Positions 1-11,072 of a stretch of DNA of 64,000 nucleotides are shown here, in pieces. Source of the DNA: Antedon mediterranea (lineage: Eukaryota; Echinodermata; Crinoidea; Comatulida; Antedonidae); assembly GCF_964355755.1 (NCBI RefSeq), contig NC_092678.1, positions 20,184,922 through 20,248,921 of the forward strand, written 5' to 3'. A program made the position numbers and the translations under genes. Numbering within the stretch: the stretch's first letter is position 1; every line of letters starts with the position of its first letter. The notes below the pieces were generated by a model that was given only the letters and a program-made list of their open reading frames with translations, was not told the origin of the DNA and ran no database searches.

Positions 1-20
1 TATTCTTAATTTTACACATC

Positions 21-140
21 TATATTCATTTGCATTACATTCTTAATATTTATATTCATTTGCATTACATTCATAATATTTATATTCATTTGCATTACAT
101 TCATAATATTTATATTCATTTGCATTACATTCATAATATT
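21..140. repeat. 30-bp minisatellite, four copies
   Basis: Four head-to-tail copies of a 30-bp AT-rich unit containing attcatttgcattacattc lie directly after the stop codon of the antisense retroelement polyprotein. A fifth, degenerate copy may run into the left edge. The array sits where the 3' untranslated region and polypurine tract of that element would be expected, so it may belong to the element. Confidence 0.85.
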
Positions 141-142
141 GT

Positions 143-3100
143 TCACACCCCACGAGACAGAGCATCGGCAATCACATTTTCCTTTCCTTTAACATGCTTA
201 ATCTCAACATTGTATTCTTGTAAAGTTAGTCCCCACCTCAGCAACCGCTGATTTTTATTTCGCATTTTATAAATAAAGGTAAGTGGGTTGTGGTCAGTGA
301 ACACAAGTATTGGGTCTACGGTAGTGCTTAGATATACATCAAAATGCGTTAACGACTCCAATAGTGCCAGACATTCTTTCTCAATAGTCGAATAATTCAT
401 TTGGTGTTTACTTAATTTTCTAGAAAAATAACATACGGGACATTCTATCCCATCAACGTTCTTCTGCATGAGAACGCTACCAATCCCCACATCACAGGCG
501 TCTACATACAAACGGAATTGTTTCTTAAAATCCGGTGCTATAAGGATTGGTTCACACATTAGCATAGACTTAATTTTCCTAAAGGCACTTTCACATATAT
601 CCGACCACTTAAATTTTACATTCTTCTTAAGCAATTCTGTAAGAGGACCTGCTACGCTAGAAAAATTGGGACAAAACTTCCGATAGTACCCCACCATCCC
701 TAAAAACCTCATCAACGATTTTTTGTTTGTGGGTGCTGGGTACCGATAAATACTCTCAACCTTAGCCCTGATGGGTCTAACCCTTCCCTGCCCCACAACA
801 TGACCAAGATACGTAACCGTAGCATGACAGAATTCACTCTTACTTAAGTTTACAGTTAGGTTTGCTTGTGACAAAGCTTTAAACATTTCATTTAACTGTT
901 GCATGTGTTGCTCCCAAGTTTGACTGTATACAATCAGGTCATCAACATACGCCTCGCAGCCTTCTACGTTAGCTACAAGTCGATTTACCATTCGTTGAAA
1001 TGTCGCGGGCGCATTCTTAAGGCCAAACGGCATCACCCTGTATTGATAAAGCCCGAACGGGGTACAGAACGCAGAAATTTCCTGGGCGCGCGGCGTTAGT
1101 GGCACTTGCCAGTAGCCTTTTAAAAGGTCAAATTTACTAACAAATTTTGCGTTCCCCACCTTATCTATTAAATCTTCAATTCTCGGAATTGGATACGAGT
1201 CTGTTTTTGAACAACGATTAACTGCTCGCATATCCGCCACGAGTCTATATGAACCATCAGACTTGGGAACAAGCATGCATGGCGAACTCCAGTCGCTTTT
1301 ACTAAGCTCAATTATACTATTTTTTAACATATATTCAATTTCCTTATGGAGATACTTCATTTTAATTGGATTCACCCTGTAAGGATGTTGCTTAATAGGT
1401 TGTGTATCCCCAACAATGATATCATGGATTGCAGCATTTGTTACACTAGGGGTGTCAGAAAAGATACCGTTCCATTTATTCACAAGTGTACTCAATTGAC
1501 TCTGTTGTTCTATTGATAAATGAGTTAACTTTTGTTGTAAATTGTTCATTACATCAGAGTTGCTTAGTTTTAAATCATATTCCTTGCCCTTTTCTTTTAA
1601 ATCATTGTGAGAGCCACCGTCATTGTTACAAGCTACAGCCGCACAATTTGGTTTTACATCGCGAGAAACATGTTCGGCATATTCTTTAAGCATATTAATG
1701 TGACATAATTGTCTACTCTTCCGTCTCCCTGGTGTATTTATGACATAATTTAGATCATTTATTTTTGAGTCGATTTCGTATGGACCGTGAAATCGCGCTT
1801 GCATTGGGCTCCCCTGAATGGGAAACAACGCCAAAACCTTGTCCCCAGGTTTAAAAACCCTGCTTTTTGCATTTTTATCATACCAAGTTTTCATCTTAGT
1901 TTGTGCTTTTACTAAATTTGCTTTAGCAATGACGGTCGCCCTGTTAAGTTTATGCCTAAAGTCACATACATAATCCAATAAATTTACATTATTTAGTTCT
2001 CCTTGGAGCCACTTGTCTTTCAGCAATTTTAATGGTCCCCGCACGGAGTGACCGAAGACCAACTGAAATGGGCTGAAACCTAATGTTTCTTGTACAGATT
2101 CTCTGGCTGCAAAAAGAACTAAATGTACCCCTTCGTCCCATTCCCTTTGAAACTCTACACTATATGCCCTTAACATGTTTTTTAACGTTTGGTGAAATCT
2201 TTCTATAGCACCTTGAGACTCTGGGTGATACGCACTAGATGTTGATTGCTCTATGCCCAATTGTAACATAATTTGTTGGAATAACCCTGATTTAAAATTA
2301 GTGCCCTGGTCAGATTGAATTGATGTAGGCAAACCAACTAATGTGAAGAATTTAATTAAAGCTTTGACTACCGTTGCTGCCTTAATATTTCTAAGTGGGA
2401 CTGCTTCGGGAAAACGCGTAGAGCAGCACATAATAGTAAGGAGATATTGATTTCCGGACTTTGTTTTTGGCAATGGACCAACGCAATCTATCATAACTTT
2501 GCTGAATGGTTCCCCAAAAGCGGGTATTGGCTTAAGCGGTGCTACCGGAATTTTCTTATTTGGCTTTCCCACAACCTGGCATATGTGGCACAAACGGCAA
2601 TAGCGTGATACTTCCTTTTTAAGAGATGGCCACCAGAAATGTTGAATAATTTTATCATGTGTTTTTCTAACACCCAAGTGCCCTGACATAGAGTTGTCAT
2701 GGGCTATGCCTATTACATCGTCGTGATAGACTTTCGGGACTACAATTTGATGTACCACAGCCCACACATCATGTACCTGTGCATGACGTGGCCTCCATTT
2801 TCTCATAACAACGTTATTTTCTTTATAGAAGCAGACCGGTAGTTTTGCCGCCTCCTCCTTAGGTAACACCCTAGACCCCAATTTCTGTATAAATGAATCA
2901 TCTTCTTGTTCCTTGATCAACATTTCTGTACTTAAAGGCTCTCTTTTTCTACTTTTGGGTTCACCTGACCCTACATTTAAGGAAGTGTCGCACTTTGTCT
3001 TTTTGATATCTTCACCTGGGTTATAAAATTCTAGATTTGACATGAATGTCCCCTCTAAATCTAATCCATCGTTATCGGACATTCTATCTTCAATTTTCTG

Positions 3101-4789
3101 TGTCATTGCACGTGTTACAGCGCAGGCGGGGTATTCCCAATCATTGTCGGGCGTACCAGTTTCACATAGCACATTAGACTCTTGTAGTGTGCGAGTTAAA
3201 TTATCGTTAATCATTAATTCAGGTAACACCCTACCGCCAGCCAAATCATTACCCAAAAGCATATCAATACCCTTTACTGGAAGCTCCGGTACAACACCTA
3301 TTATCGCTTCCCCTTTAACTAATTCAGAATCAATTATTACTTTGTGTAACGGGACATTAATAACATTCATCCCCACACCTCGAATTAACGCGGTCATACT
3401 CGTAGAACTACTTTTACCGAAAGAAAGAGCTCCTTCCAACATCATAGATTGGGCACAGCATGTATCTCGCATGACCCTAATGCGTTTAAAGCAATCATCA
3501 CCTTTTAGCGATACCCGTGCCTCTGACATAAATGGTGCAAAATTTTCATTAGTTTTATTACATTCAATTTGCTTATTTACTTTTGAAATGTTGTTGGTGT
3601 CCCCTTTTAATGTAGCACATCCTACTGGAAGAGAAGATTTGTTACTTGAGTTACGTTTGAGAAAATAACATTGAGACATAACATGTCCTGGTTTTTTGCA
3701 ATGGTAACATGTTAATACCTTAGGATTATCCCAACGCTTACTCTTAAACGGACTCTGTCTCTTAGTATCAGATACCCGTTTGTAATCACGTGGTTTATCC
3801 TCATGGTTAGGATTATTTATGTTTATCGCACTTAATTTATGAGTCAATGCATAGTCATCGGCATATACTGCTGCGTCTTTCAATGTATCAATTTTACGTT
3901 CATCAAGGTGAATTTTAATATCAACATGAATGCACCTTTTAAATTCTTCTATTAACATCATTTGCTTTAAATTATCATAATTCAATTCTACATCTTTAGA
4001 ACTAACCCATCTATCAAACATTTGCTCTTTAACTCTGGCAAACTCCACATGCGTTTGTTCACACTGTATCCTCGCATTTCTAAATCTTTGTCGATAAGCT
4101 TCTGGCACAAGTTCGTAAGCACTGAGCACTGCTTTCTTCACTATTTCATAATCACTACATTCATGAAGGGGTAGAGCCGAATAAATTTCACGTGCTTTCC
4201 CTATGAAAACACTCTGTAACAGAAGGGTCCACTTTTCTGTCGGCCACTTCATACTGTACGCAATTTTTTCAAAGTGTTGAAAATATTCATCAACTTCGGT
4301 TTCCTGAAATTTTGGAACAAGCCTAATGTGTTTAGACGCATCGAAAGCATTAGGCGCACTAGCAACATTTACTTTTCCTTCTCTCTCTCTCTCAATAATG
4401 TCTCTTTCAATTTGGTACTGCAATTTCGCAAGCTCTAACTCTACATCTGCTTTTTGCTTTGCCCTCTCCATTTCCATTTCCATCATCATTCTCTCTTTAT
4501 CAATTTCCATCTTAGCCATTTGTAACTCTAATTCTTTTAATTTTACAGCTTCACTCTCTACTTCCTCAACCACAATCACTTCCTTTAAACATGATTCTTC
4601 TAAGTATTCTTCTCTTACAAGGGTTTCAATTAATTTATTTTTAACAACTTGTTTTCTCGTAGACTGTTTTAAATGCAGATCAAAATACCTTCCCAACGCC
4701 AACAAATCTGGCTTTTTTAACGTATTAAATTTTTCCCAGGAAACACACTCTGCAAGGTATTTTTCAGCCTCAAACTCCATTATAAACAA
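143..4789 (-). CDS. Gag-Pol polyprotein, integrase upstream of reverse transcriptase
   Basis: This is an intact 1548-residue frame. The N-terminus has a small helical segment, then a long Glu/Lys/Met-rich coiled coil (about residues 70-135). A retrotransposon Gag region follows (about 145-330), then a CCHC zinc knuckle (CYHCKKPGHVMSQC, about residue 360). A retropepsin-like segment carries DTC at the expected DTG/DTA position and a later MLLGND motif. Integrase comes next: an HHCC zinc domain (about 695-740), then D, D and E in IDCVGP, SDQGTNF and ESQGAIERF (about 765-860). Reverse transcriptase runs from about 1145 with the YVDDL box near 1281. RNase H (VDAC, TDHNPL) ends the protein. No frameshift or stop interrupts it, so it may be young. 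The DTC variant could weaken the protease or be natural to this lineage. Confidence 0.93.
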   Translation of the reverse strand: MFIMEFEAEKYLAECVSWEKFNTLKKPDLLALGRYFDLHLKQSTRKQVVKNKLIETLVREEYLEESCLKEVIVVEEVESEAVKLKELELQMAKMEIDKERMMMEMEMERAKQKADVELELAKLQYQIERDIIEREREGKVNVASAPNAFDASKHIRLVPKFQETEVDEYFQHFEKIAYSMKWPTEKWTLLLQSVFIGKAREIYSALPLHECSDYEIVKKAVLSAYELVPEAYRQRFRNARIQCEQTHVEFARVKEQMFDRWVSSKDVELNYDNLKQMMLIEEFKRCIHVDIKIHLDERKIDTLKDAAVYADDYALTHKLSAININNPNHEDKPRDYKRVSDTKRQSPFKSKRWDNPKVLTCYHCKKPGHVMSQCYFLKRNSSNKSSLPVGCATLKGDTNNISKVNKQIECNKTNENFAPFMSEARVSLKGDDCFKRIRVMRDTCCAQSMMLEGALSFGKSSSTSMTALIRGVGMNVINVPLHKVIIDSELVKGEAIIGVVPELPVKGIDMLLGNDLAGGRVLPELMINDNLTRTLQESNVLCETGTPDNDWEYPACAVTRAMTQKIEDRMSDNDGLDLEGTFMSNLEFYNPGEDIKKTKCDTSLNVGSGEPKSRKREPLSTEMLIKEQEDDSFIQKLGSRVLPKEEAAKLPVCFYKENNVVMRKWRPRHAQVHDVWAVVHQIVVPKVYHDDVIGIAHDNSMSGHLGVRKTHDKIIQHFWWPSLKKEVSRYCRLCHICQVVGKPNKKIPVAPLKPIPAFGEPFSKVMIDCVGPLPKTKSGNQYLLTIMCCSTRFPEAVPLRNIKAATVVKALIKFFTLVGLPTSIQSDQGTNFKSGLFQQIMLQLGIEQSTSSAYHPESQGAIERFHQTLKNMLRAYSVEFQREWDEGVHLVLFAARESVQETLGFSPFQLVFGHSVRGPLKLLKDKWLQGELNNVNLLDYVCDFRHKLNRATVIAKANLVKAQTKMKTWYDKNAKSRVFKPGDKVLALFPIQGSPMQARFHGPYEIDSKINDLNYVINTPGRRKSRQLCHINMLKEYAEHVSRDVKPNCAAVACNNDGGSHNDLKEKGKEYDLKLSNSDVMNNLQQKLTHLSIEQQSQLSTLVNKWNGIFSDTPSVTNAAIHDIIVGDTQPIKQHPYRVNPIKMKYLHKEIEYMLKNSIIELSKSDWSSPCMLVPKSDGSYRLVADMRAVNRCSKTDSYPIPRIEDLIDKVGNAKFVSKFDLLKGYWQVPLTPRAQEISAFCTPFGLYQYRVMPFGLKNAPATFQRMVNRLVANVEGCEAYVDDLIVYSQTWEQHMQQLNEMFKALSQANLTVNLSKSEFCHATVTYLGHVVGQGRVRPIRAKVESIYRYPAPTNKKSLMRFLGMVGYYRKFCPNFSSVAGPLTELLKKNVKFKWSDICESAFRKIKSMLMCEPILIAPDFKKQFRLYVDACDVGIGSVLMQKNVDGIECPVCYFSRKLSKHQMNYSTIEKECLALLESLTHFDVYLSTTVDPILVFTDHNPLTFIYKMRNKNQRLLRWGLTLQEYNVEIKHVKGKENVIADALSRGV

Positions 4790-4865
4790 ATGGTTAAAAA
4801 AAATTACAATAGTGTAGCAGTGATTGTTTGTTCCAAACCCCGAGTGAGTCCGATAACTCCGGTTT

Positions 4866-4882
4866 TCCCGGACGAGCCCCCA
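4866..4882 (-). other. Primer-binding site, tRNA-Pro type
   Basis: On the minus strand, five bases inside the 5' LTR, the sequence reads TGGGGGCTCGTCCGGGA. This matches the proline-tRNA 3' end complement used as primer-binding site by well-known retroviruses over 17 bases. It fixes the orientation of the element and the inner edge of the LTR. Confidence 0.85.
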
Positions 4883-4887
4883 ATTTC

Positions 4888-5329
4888 TGTTACGACCACT
4901 TTTGGCCTAGGCCGAAATACCTAAATAAATAGCAACAACGAGGCTTGGAACAAACAATAGTCGACACTCAGAGTATTATGCAAAGAGCACGAGCTTCATT
5001 TTTTTTCTTTTCACGAAGCACAAAATACATAACAACACAATTATAGATACGTATGATACCAAGTGGTTGGTTTGCCTGGCCATCTGTACACATCACAACC
5101 TCCCCATTCTTATTGTCCTGCCTTGCTTCCAGTCTCAAGCACAGTTCTAACCGCAAGCGTCCTTAGCTGGCCCTCTCCTGAGTGACTTCCTTCTTTGTAT
5201 CACACACCCAGCACAGCTTTCCAAAATACCGCGCACCACCATGCTCCATTCTGATTCGTCCACTTGACCACCGACGACTTGATTCATTTGCATGCGACAT
5301 GTGACACCTGACTCTCGTCACACGTAACA
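4888..5329 (-). repeat. 5' LTR of the Gmr1-like element
   Basis: This 442-bp segment is bounded by perfect 7-bp inverted ends, tgttacg and cgtaaca. It abuts the primer-binding site on one side and unrelated AT-rich DNA (gtatt...) on the other. Its partner LTR would lie beyond the left edge of the window, so the boundary rests on the inverted ends and primer site alone. Confidence 0.8.
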
Positions 5330-6055
5330 GTATTAAAAAACACTATTTTCTGACCGATTTATTAGAAATGGGTTTTTGAAAAATATTTCCGTGTTTTCCC
5401 TGTTTTTTTTATATAATCACTTTCAATTAAATATACTTAAACATATTATAAGCTGAGAAAGTCTGAGTGTAGCTCCACTTTAAGCTTCTACTCAACTAAT
5501 TACCGTAAAGCTTCTAATAGTAACCCTGTATTGTGTGCTTTTAGGGTGGATTACTAGTAATGGGTTCTTTACCTTTTTTTTGACACTAATTAAAAATAAA
5601 TAAAGAACTACATCACAAGTAAACACAATTTGCTGATTTAACTTTATTAACTAAAGAAAAGAAGAAAGAAAAACATTAAAAAAATTTTGCAAAAATGTAA
5701 AAAAATTGGTAAAAAAAAATTTGTACTTGTTAAAAAATATAATTAAATAATATCAATCGATATTACTTTATAATAATGATTTCTTCTTCATATGTTGAAT
5801 CATTTGTTTAAAAACAAGAATTGTTATGTTATTTTGCATTAGTAAATCAGATTTTATTACATATTTACTTTCGCTTGTGGAATGGTCAACCATTTTTTTA
5901 CTTTATTATGCTTACAAAATAAATAAAATTACATAATGCAGAATGAGGTAAATTCATAGCAAATTTAATCAATTAATTTAAATGCAAATTAATAGCCTTG
6001 TTTATGCTGATTTTTAGCAGTTAAGCAAGTAAAAAATGTGTTGTTTTCTTTATAG
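5330..6055. other. AT-rich stretch without recognised features
   Basis: Very AT-rich DNA with poly-A and poly-T runs. I see no exon here. It probably belongs to an intron of the death-domain gene whose exons begin at 6056. Confidence 0.5.
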
Positions 6056-8238
6056 CATGCTGCTGTTTTAGAGGTGGCCAGAAAGTGAATCAGCCAAATT
6101 CAGGTAAGAAGATTATTTTGTCATATTTGTATTATTTTATCAAAGAATCATTTGAGACCTTGAGATTGAGAGTGTGCGAGAGATGAAGTATAGGGTACAG
6201 GGAATTGTGTGAAGAAAACCATTGTAACATAAACAAAGATAATTACTCTTTTGTTGGTGTTGATTGATAAATCATGTTTTAAATTTGTTTAATTGTTTAA
6301 ATATTGTTTCTAAAGGTCCTAATGGACCAAATGACCCTAATGGAAGGAATGACTCTGAGGCTAATGAAACAATTGAGCTAGACGAAATGAATGAGCAATA
6401 TGAAAGAAACGAGCAGAATGAAACAATTCAGCCTAACGAAAGGAACGAGCCAAATGAAACAATTGAGCCTAACGAAAGGAACGAGCAGAATGAAATAATT
6501 GAGCCCAACGAAAGGAACGAGCCAAATGAAACAATTGAGCCTAACGAAAGGAACGAGCAGAATGAAATAATTGAGCCTAGCGAAAGTGGTGGTGGAGAAG
6601 AAGAACAACCTACCAAATGTTAATCAGTCACTTTCACTGTCAAATGTTGACTTAAATATGAATGGCAGAGAACAAAAGAGAGAAAAGTCAAAAAGACAAA
6701 CGGTAAAAATACAGTAATACTAACACTATAAAATAAGTAAAACAGATTTAAGATAAATAGCTGACCTAAAACTACAATATGATAAAGGTTATTCCCTACT
6801 TTCTTTCTCATGCATGCAGTGAAGAAAAGCAAGTATATACAAATACTCGATTGTCTCTCGTTTTGAAAGCTTGTGGAAATATAAAATATATTTCCTTAGC
6901 GGGATTCTTGTTTAGGTTTACGTTTATTATCAAAGCACTAAAATTATAACCCTTCTTAAATTTCAGAAATTGGAAGAGGATGAACTGTTTAAGAAGACGT
7001 TGGCCATCTGTAAAGGTATTTATATACTGTAAAATGGTTGAATAAGTGCCACAAATGAATAAAAGTTGTTCAATCATACCAGAGAGGTATACCGTTAATT
7101 TACACCTCCCTGATCATACTTTTTATTTAATATTGCATTATGAAGACATACAGTACAGATAATAAATACTGCAACATTTGGACGTGTAGACTACGTTTCG
7201 TACGCGTGGCAACTTCGTAGATTTCGCGTGGCATAATCTACGCAAGCTAACATGCTACGCGTAGTCTACGAAGCGATAGCTTGGAGGGGAAATTCCAATG
7301 TTCAGATTATTGTGTACTGTGCTGCATGCACCACCACACGGAATTAGTTAACGAATTTGAATACTAGTTTTCATCAAATTTAAAATGCGAGTTAATTACT
7401 GTGAAGTAATAATAAATGTATTAATATTCTGTATTAATTACTGTGTGTTGTGTTAAAATGGGACATTTATTTTTATGAAAGAAGAACAAGTGTACATCTA
7501 TCGCCGATCGGCCAACGTACGGACGGCGGTCGTTGTCAGTTTGTGTGAAATGGCCTCCGACTAGGCCAGGCCTAGCTAGCTAGCTAAAAAGGTAGGGTTA
7601 CCTACCGACAGTTTAATTTAAAAATAAGTGGTATGCCTATATAGTAGACTACGTTACCTACGCGTGGCAAAAGTTGCAGTAGTTTTTATCTGTACTGTAT
7701 TTCAAATTCTAGCAAAGTTATTTACTCCCTGACTGTATATGAATGATAAAGTAATTGTAATGTAAGCAAAAACTTGCATGATTTTTTAACTCCATTAAAT
7801 TGTTTTGCTAAAATGAAAACTTTTAAAATATATTATTAACAAAAAGCAACTGCTCAATATTTTTATTAATATTTCTAATCTTTTTATATTATGATGTTAT
7901 ATTTAATTATTGATTCTGTTAATTTAGAAGAGTTGATAACCAGCTTTACTCAAGCTATAAAAAGACAAATATGCTATGCCCTAAACCCAGATAAGAGCTC
8001 ATCGTGTCTACAAAACTGGCGAGAACTGGCTTTACTTCTAGGTATTGAAAAACACATCATGGAAAATTTACAGAATAAAATGGAGTCTGTTTTTGACAAC
8101 TTAGCTGCTACAAATCCTGATGCAACAGTGAAGTGTTTTGTATGTAATCTGAAAAAATTGAAAAGGCCAGATGTTATAAAAATTGTGTACAATTATTTAT
8201 TGGATGATGATGGGTCGCAAAATTGTTTCAGATGCTGA
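6056..8238 (+). CDS. Death-domain gene, 3' exons (partial model)
   Basis: At least two parts can be supported. Exon 6056-6103 (48 bp, phase 1 on both sides) begins with a Cys triplet like that after the membrane segment of receptor A. Exon 6316 onward encodes the 12-residue repeats. A short exon near 6967-7014 splices in phase 1 to the terminal exon 7928-8238, which encodes a death domain (NWRELALLLGI, Trp conserved) and ends at a TGA. I could not join the repeat exon to the 6967 exon in frame: the repeat frame runs into TAA at 6621-6623. So either the gene has two alternative ends or an exon is missing. Upstream exons would lie beyond the antisense retrotransposon. The resemblance to the receptor genes downstream suggests another cluster member, but this is inference. 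Confidence 0.55.
6316..6623 (+). CDS. Exon with 12-residue acidic Asn/Glu tandem repeats
   Basis: After an acceptor (tttctaaag) the frame reads GPNGPNDPNGRNDS, then about four and a half copies of a 12-residue unit of the type NETIEPNERNEQ. It ends with EEEQPTKC and TAA. The DNA repeat is 36 bp and its copies alternate between two variants (NEP and NEQ ends), so the array grew by doubling. The segment is strongly acidic and low in complexity. Position and phase suggest a cytoplasmic linker of the death-domain gene. Confidence 0.55.
7928..8238 (+). CDS. Terminal exon, death domain
   Basis: The acceptor is aatttag at 7921-7927. The exon encodes about 103 residues ending at TGA 8236-8238. Hydrophobic spacing, the NWRELALLLGI helix, Pro-Asp before the last helix and the length fit the death-domain fold. 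It differs clearly from the death domains of receptors A and B. I cannot assign a subfamily. Confidence 0.7.
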
Positions 8239-8397
8239 AACTTTTTATCAATTATAGTACACTGTTCTAAGATTCTCATTTTTGTAGAATCTACAAAACT
8301 GTACTTAACATCCTAATTTTGTACCTTTTTAATGTTTTTTTTTTCCTACCTTTTTAATGTTCTGTCATCAGTGTAACAGGATGAAAATTGATCAGTC

Positions 8398-9105
8398 TTA
8401 GGGTCTGATTCTGCTGAAAAAAATAAAAATAATCGATTTTAGTACCACAAACCACAGAATTGACCGCGTTGCAACTGAAAATGTTCTCCGGCGTTAATCG
8501 GTTATCTGGTAATCGCTTTTTAAAAATCACGTCATCCATACCCACAGCGCAGTTCAAGTTATGGAAGGCCGATGAGAGTTGGTTTGTTTACATCCTATCG
8601 CTGCCTAAAACTCTCATATGTAGGATTAAAAATTAAAAACTCGTACGTAAAGCTATATTATTTGTAAAATAAACAGCAGGCCTAAAAAAGGGCATGCAAA
8701 ACATCGTTAGCCAGGACTGGTGGGATGTAACGGTGTCCTGGAGTCTCTCGGTATAATTCTCCCCCACAAAATAATAACATTTAACATTTGATTGTTATTA
8801 TCTCATCATCGGTCCACATCGTTGTTTTGCTGATCGTCGTCGATCGCGCAAATAAACAGCATGATTTGTGAACAAGGGTTGCCATACTCTAAAGGTCAAA
8901 GTGTGGTCAATAATCGCTATTTGTGTTGCGGCTCAAAACTGCTCCGCAATAATCGGTTAAAACATGCGACGGATTGAGTGTTTTTGATCGTTTATTTTTT
9001 AATCGGTTATTTCATTTTGCACCGTTTCTGCTGCCCAAAAATAATCGATTAAAAAAATAAACGGTTAACAATCGATTATTTCTGCTCACCAGAAACCGGC
9101 CCTAA
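8398..9105. mobile_element. MITE, about 700 bp
   Basis: The ends are imperfect inverted repeats: GGGTCTGATTCTG on the left and CAGAAACCGGCCC on the right, each flanked by TA. The interior holds many copies of aatcgatta/aatcggtta-type motifs and no coding frame. It is a non-autonomous DNA transposon. The superfamily is unclear. Confidence 0.55.
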
Positions 9106-9479
9106 ATGCCCCATTTGTATAAAAAAAGTTATTGTATTGTTAGCCATAATATATGTATAGAAATGAACTTTTTAATACTGATTGTGAATATTACAATGTT
9201 TACATTACATTTTTTTAAATATGTAAATATTTGTAAAATTATAATTTCATTATATTATTGTCTGAAATTTGTGACTATATTATTTATTTTTATACAAACA
9301 CATTAACCGCAATTGCCAGATGAAATATTCAGTGTTTGTTTTTTATGAGCAATTATGGCAGTGACTGTACTCCATACATGATGCAATACACAGTATATTT
9401 AAACCAAATTACTGTACTATGTAAATAAAACATATGTATACAAAACGAGTATGCTATTTTAATTCTTTTTCATAGCTGA

Positions 9480-10810
9480 GAATTTTAAACATACCGAAAC
9501 CACATGACAATAGTACTGTGTTATTTAATCCTTCAAAGGAAATAAGTAATTTAATGACACAAAGAAATATGACGGTTAATAATTTGCGCCAGGTTTGCAG
9601 AGATTTTGAACAGTATGATGTTGTTAGCGTAATTGAAAAATATTATCAAGTAGATTCCTAAATATGAAGTGGAACCGCTTACTATTACTGTGCAAAATTA
9701 AATTTCCAATATAATTAAAGGAATAAGTGTATTTTTAACGACCTAGCCAAGAAAATTGCGAGCCTAGCATTGTTAAACACCAGCTGATTGGAAGCATTGC
9801 ACAAATTGTAACAGATGCGGCAATTGACGCAATACGTTTTCGAGCTTCACGATATTAAAGATAGTCTCAGCAAAGTCGAACAACATACTTGCAAAATGAG
9901 CTAGATGAAGAACAGTATTCAAGAAGGAACTGTTTGATTATTCACGGAATAGAAGAGAAACAAGGTGAGATAATAGACAATGGAGTCATAGATTGGGGCC
10001 AAAAGTTAAGAAAAACGGAAGAGCAAGAAAAATAATCGTGAAGTTTAGTTCGTATAATGTTTGAAATGAAGTAGGCCTATATAGAGCAAAGAAAAAACTA
10101 AAGGGGAGCCATATCTACACTCGTGAAAACTTACGAGCAAAAGATAAAGTTTACTACGTACTGTTAAGCAAAACTATGCATCAGTGATATCTGGACACAA
10201 AATGGTCGCATACGTACCATAATCACTAGCAGTAACGAGAAGTTTTTATTCAGAACTTCCGACCTTCAAAATTGCATAAATGTAAAAGGTAATGTGTAAC
10301 ATAGGGCATTTTAATTTGTAGGGCCTATTGTATTGTAACAACTCTATTGTTTATCCTGTTTTAGAAACAGTTCCAGACATGCTATGAAAATTATGCGAGA
10401 TTGATTGTACAAAAGGCTTTATACAGTAATTGGTCACTTAAATTAAATGTCAGAAGTCTCTATAATAAGGTAGATCATGTTTGGAATTTACTTTCGGAAT
10501 TCCGTTTCCATATATTATTAGTGACATCTGGCTAAATATACATAATCTTGCAATCCCGGGATACATACTAGTTAGAACAGACAGAAATAGACACGGAGGT
10601 GGGGTGGCTATCTATGTAATGAAAATGTTGATTTTGATGTCATTATTATTGGTGAAAATACAATTGAACCGGTTAACACTAAACCGTTATAGGTAGGCCT
10701 ATATGTTTATAGACCACCAAATTCGTGTGCTGAATTTGTTGATAATGCATCAAATATCTTTTATCCTGAGATTATTGTTGCTGGTGATTTAAACTGGAAT
10801 ATATTTTTAT
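9480..10810 (+). pseudogene. Decayed CR1/L2-like LINE (ORF1 and endonuclease remnants)
   Basis: Fragments in shifting frames can be recognised. Near 9900 a segment reads EEQYSRRNCLIIHGIEE, typical of LINE ORF1. Near 10480-10620 there are endonuclease pieces (IPGYILVRTDRNRHGGGVAIYV-like), and near 10700-10800 VYRPPNS and IIVAGDLNWN. Stops and frameshifts interrupt all of it. No reverse transcriptase follows. Confidence 0.7.
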
Positions 10811-10943
10811 AAATGGCATTCTCGGAACATGGAGCTATTCTAATTTTATAGCTCCATGCTCGGAACATTAAAATTTCCAATTAAACCAGTATAAAACACC
10901 CGGACGTGCGTAACGGAAACATAGTAGTTGTATTGATTTAATT

Positions 10944-11072
10944 TTTAGTCGGTAGTCGCATGCAACGCGACTCTACTGCTCACTATGTCGGTCGGTCGTT
11001 GGTCGGTTGGTCGGTCGGTCGGTAAACACTAACTTGAGCACGCGAATGTAGCCATGTATATAGCCTACCTTA
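10944..11072 (-). mobile_element. Short Helentron-type (HINE-like) element
   Basis: It contains a (GTCG)n array preceded by the conserved cgcgactct...tcactatg block and followed by actaacttgagcacgcga. It is the counterpart, in the opposite orientation, of the copy at 40459-40570. The ends are less well preserved here. Confidence 0.55.

Larger units (their letters stand above)
143..5329 (-). mobile_element. Gmr1-like Ty3/gypsy LTR retrotransposon (3' LTR outside window)
   Basis: Read on the minus strand the element has a 5' LTR (4888-5329), a primer-binding site (4866-4882), a short leader and one long gag-pol frame (143-4789). The polyprotein places integrase before reverse transcriptase and RNase H. 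That Ty1/copia-like order inside a Ty3/gypsy element is the hallmark of the Gmr1 group known from deuterostomes. The 3' LTR is not in the window, so neither a target-site duplication nor LTR divergence can be read. The element lies antisense to, and just upstream of, the death-domain exons at 6056-8238. Confidence 0.9.

Noticed and set aside
30-251. Plus-strand frame with HYIHNIYIHL repeats
   Set aside because: It is an artefact of the 30-bp tandem repeat and overlaps the end of the antisense polyprotein.
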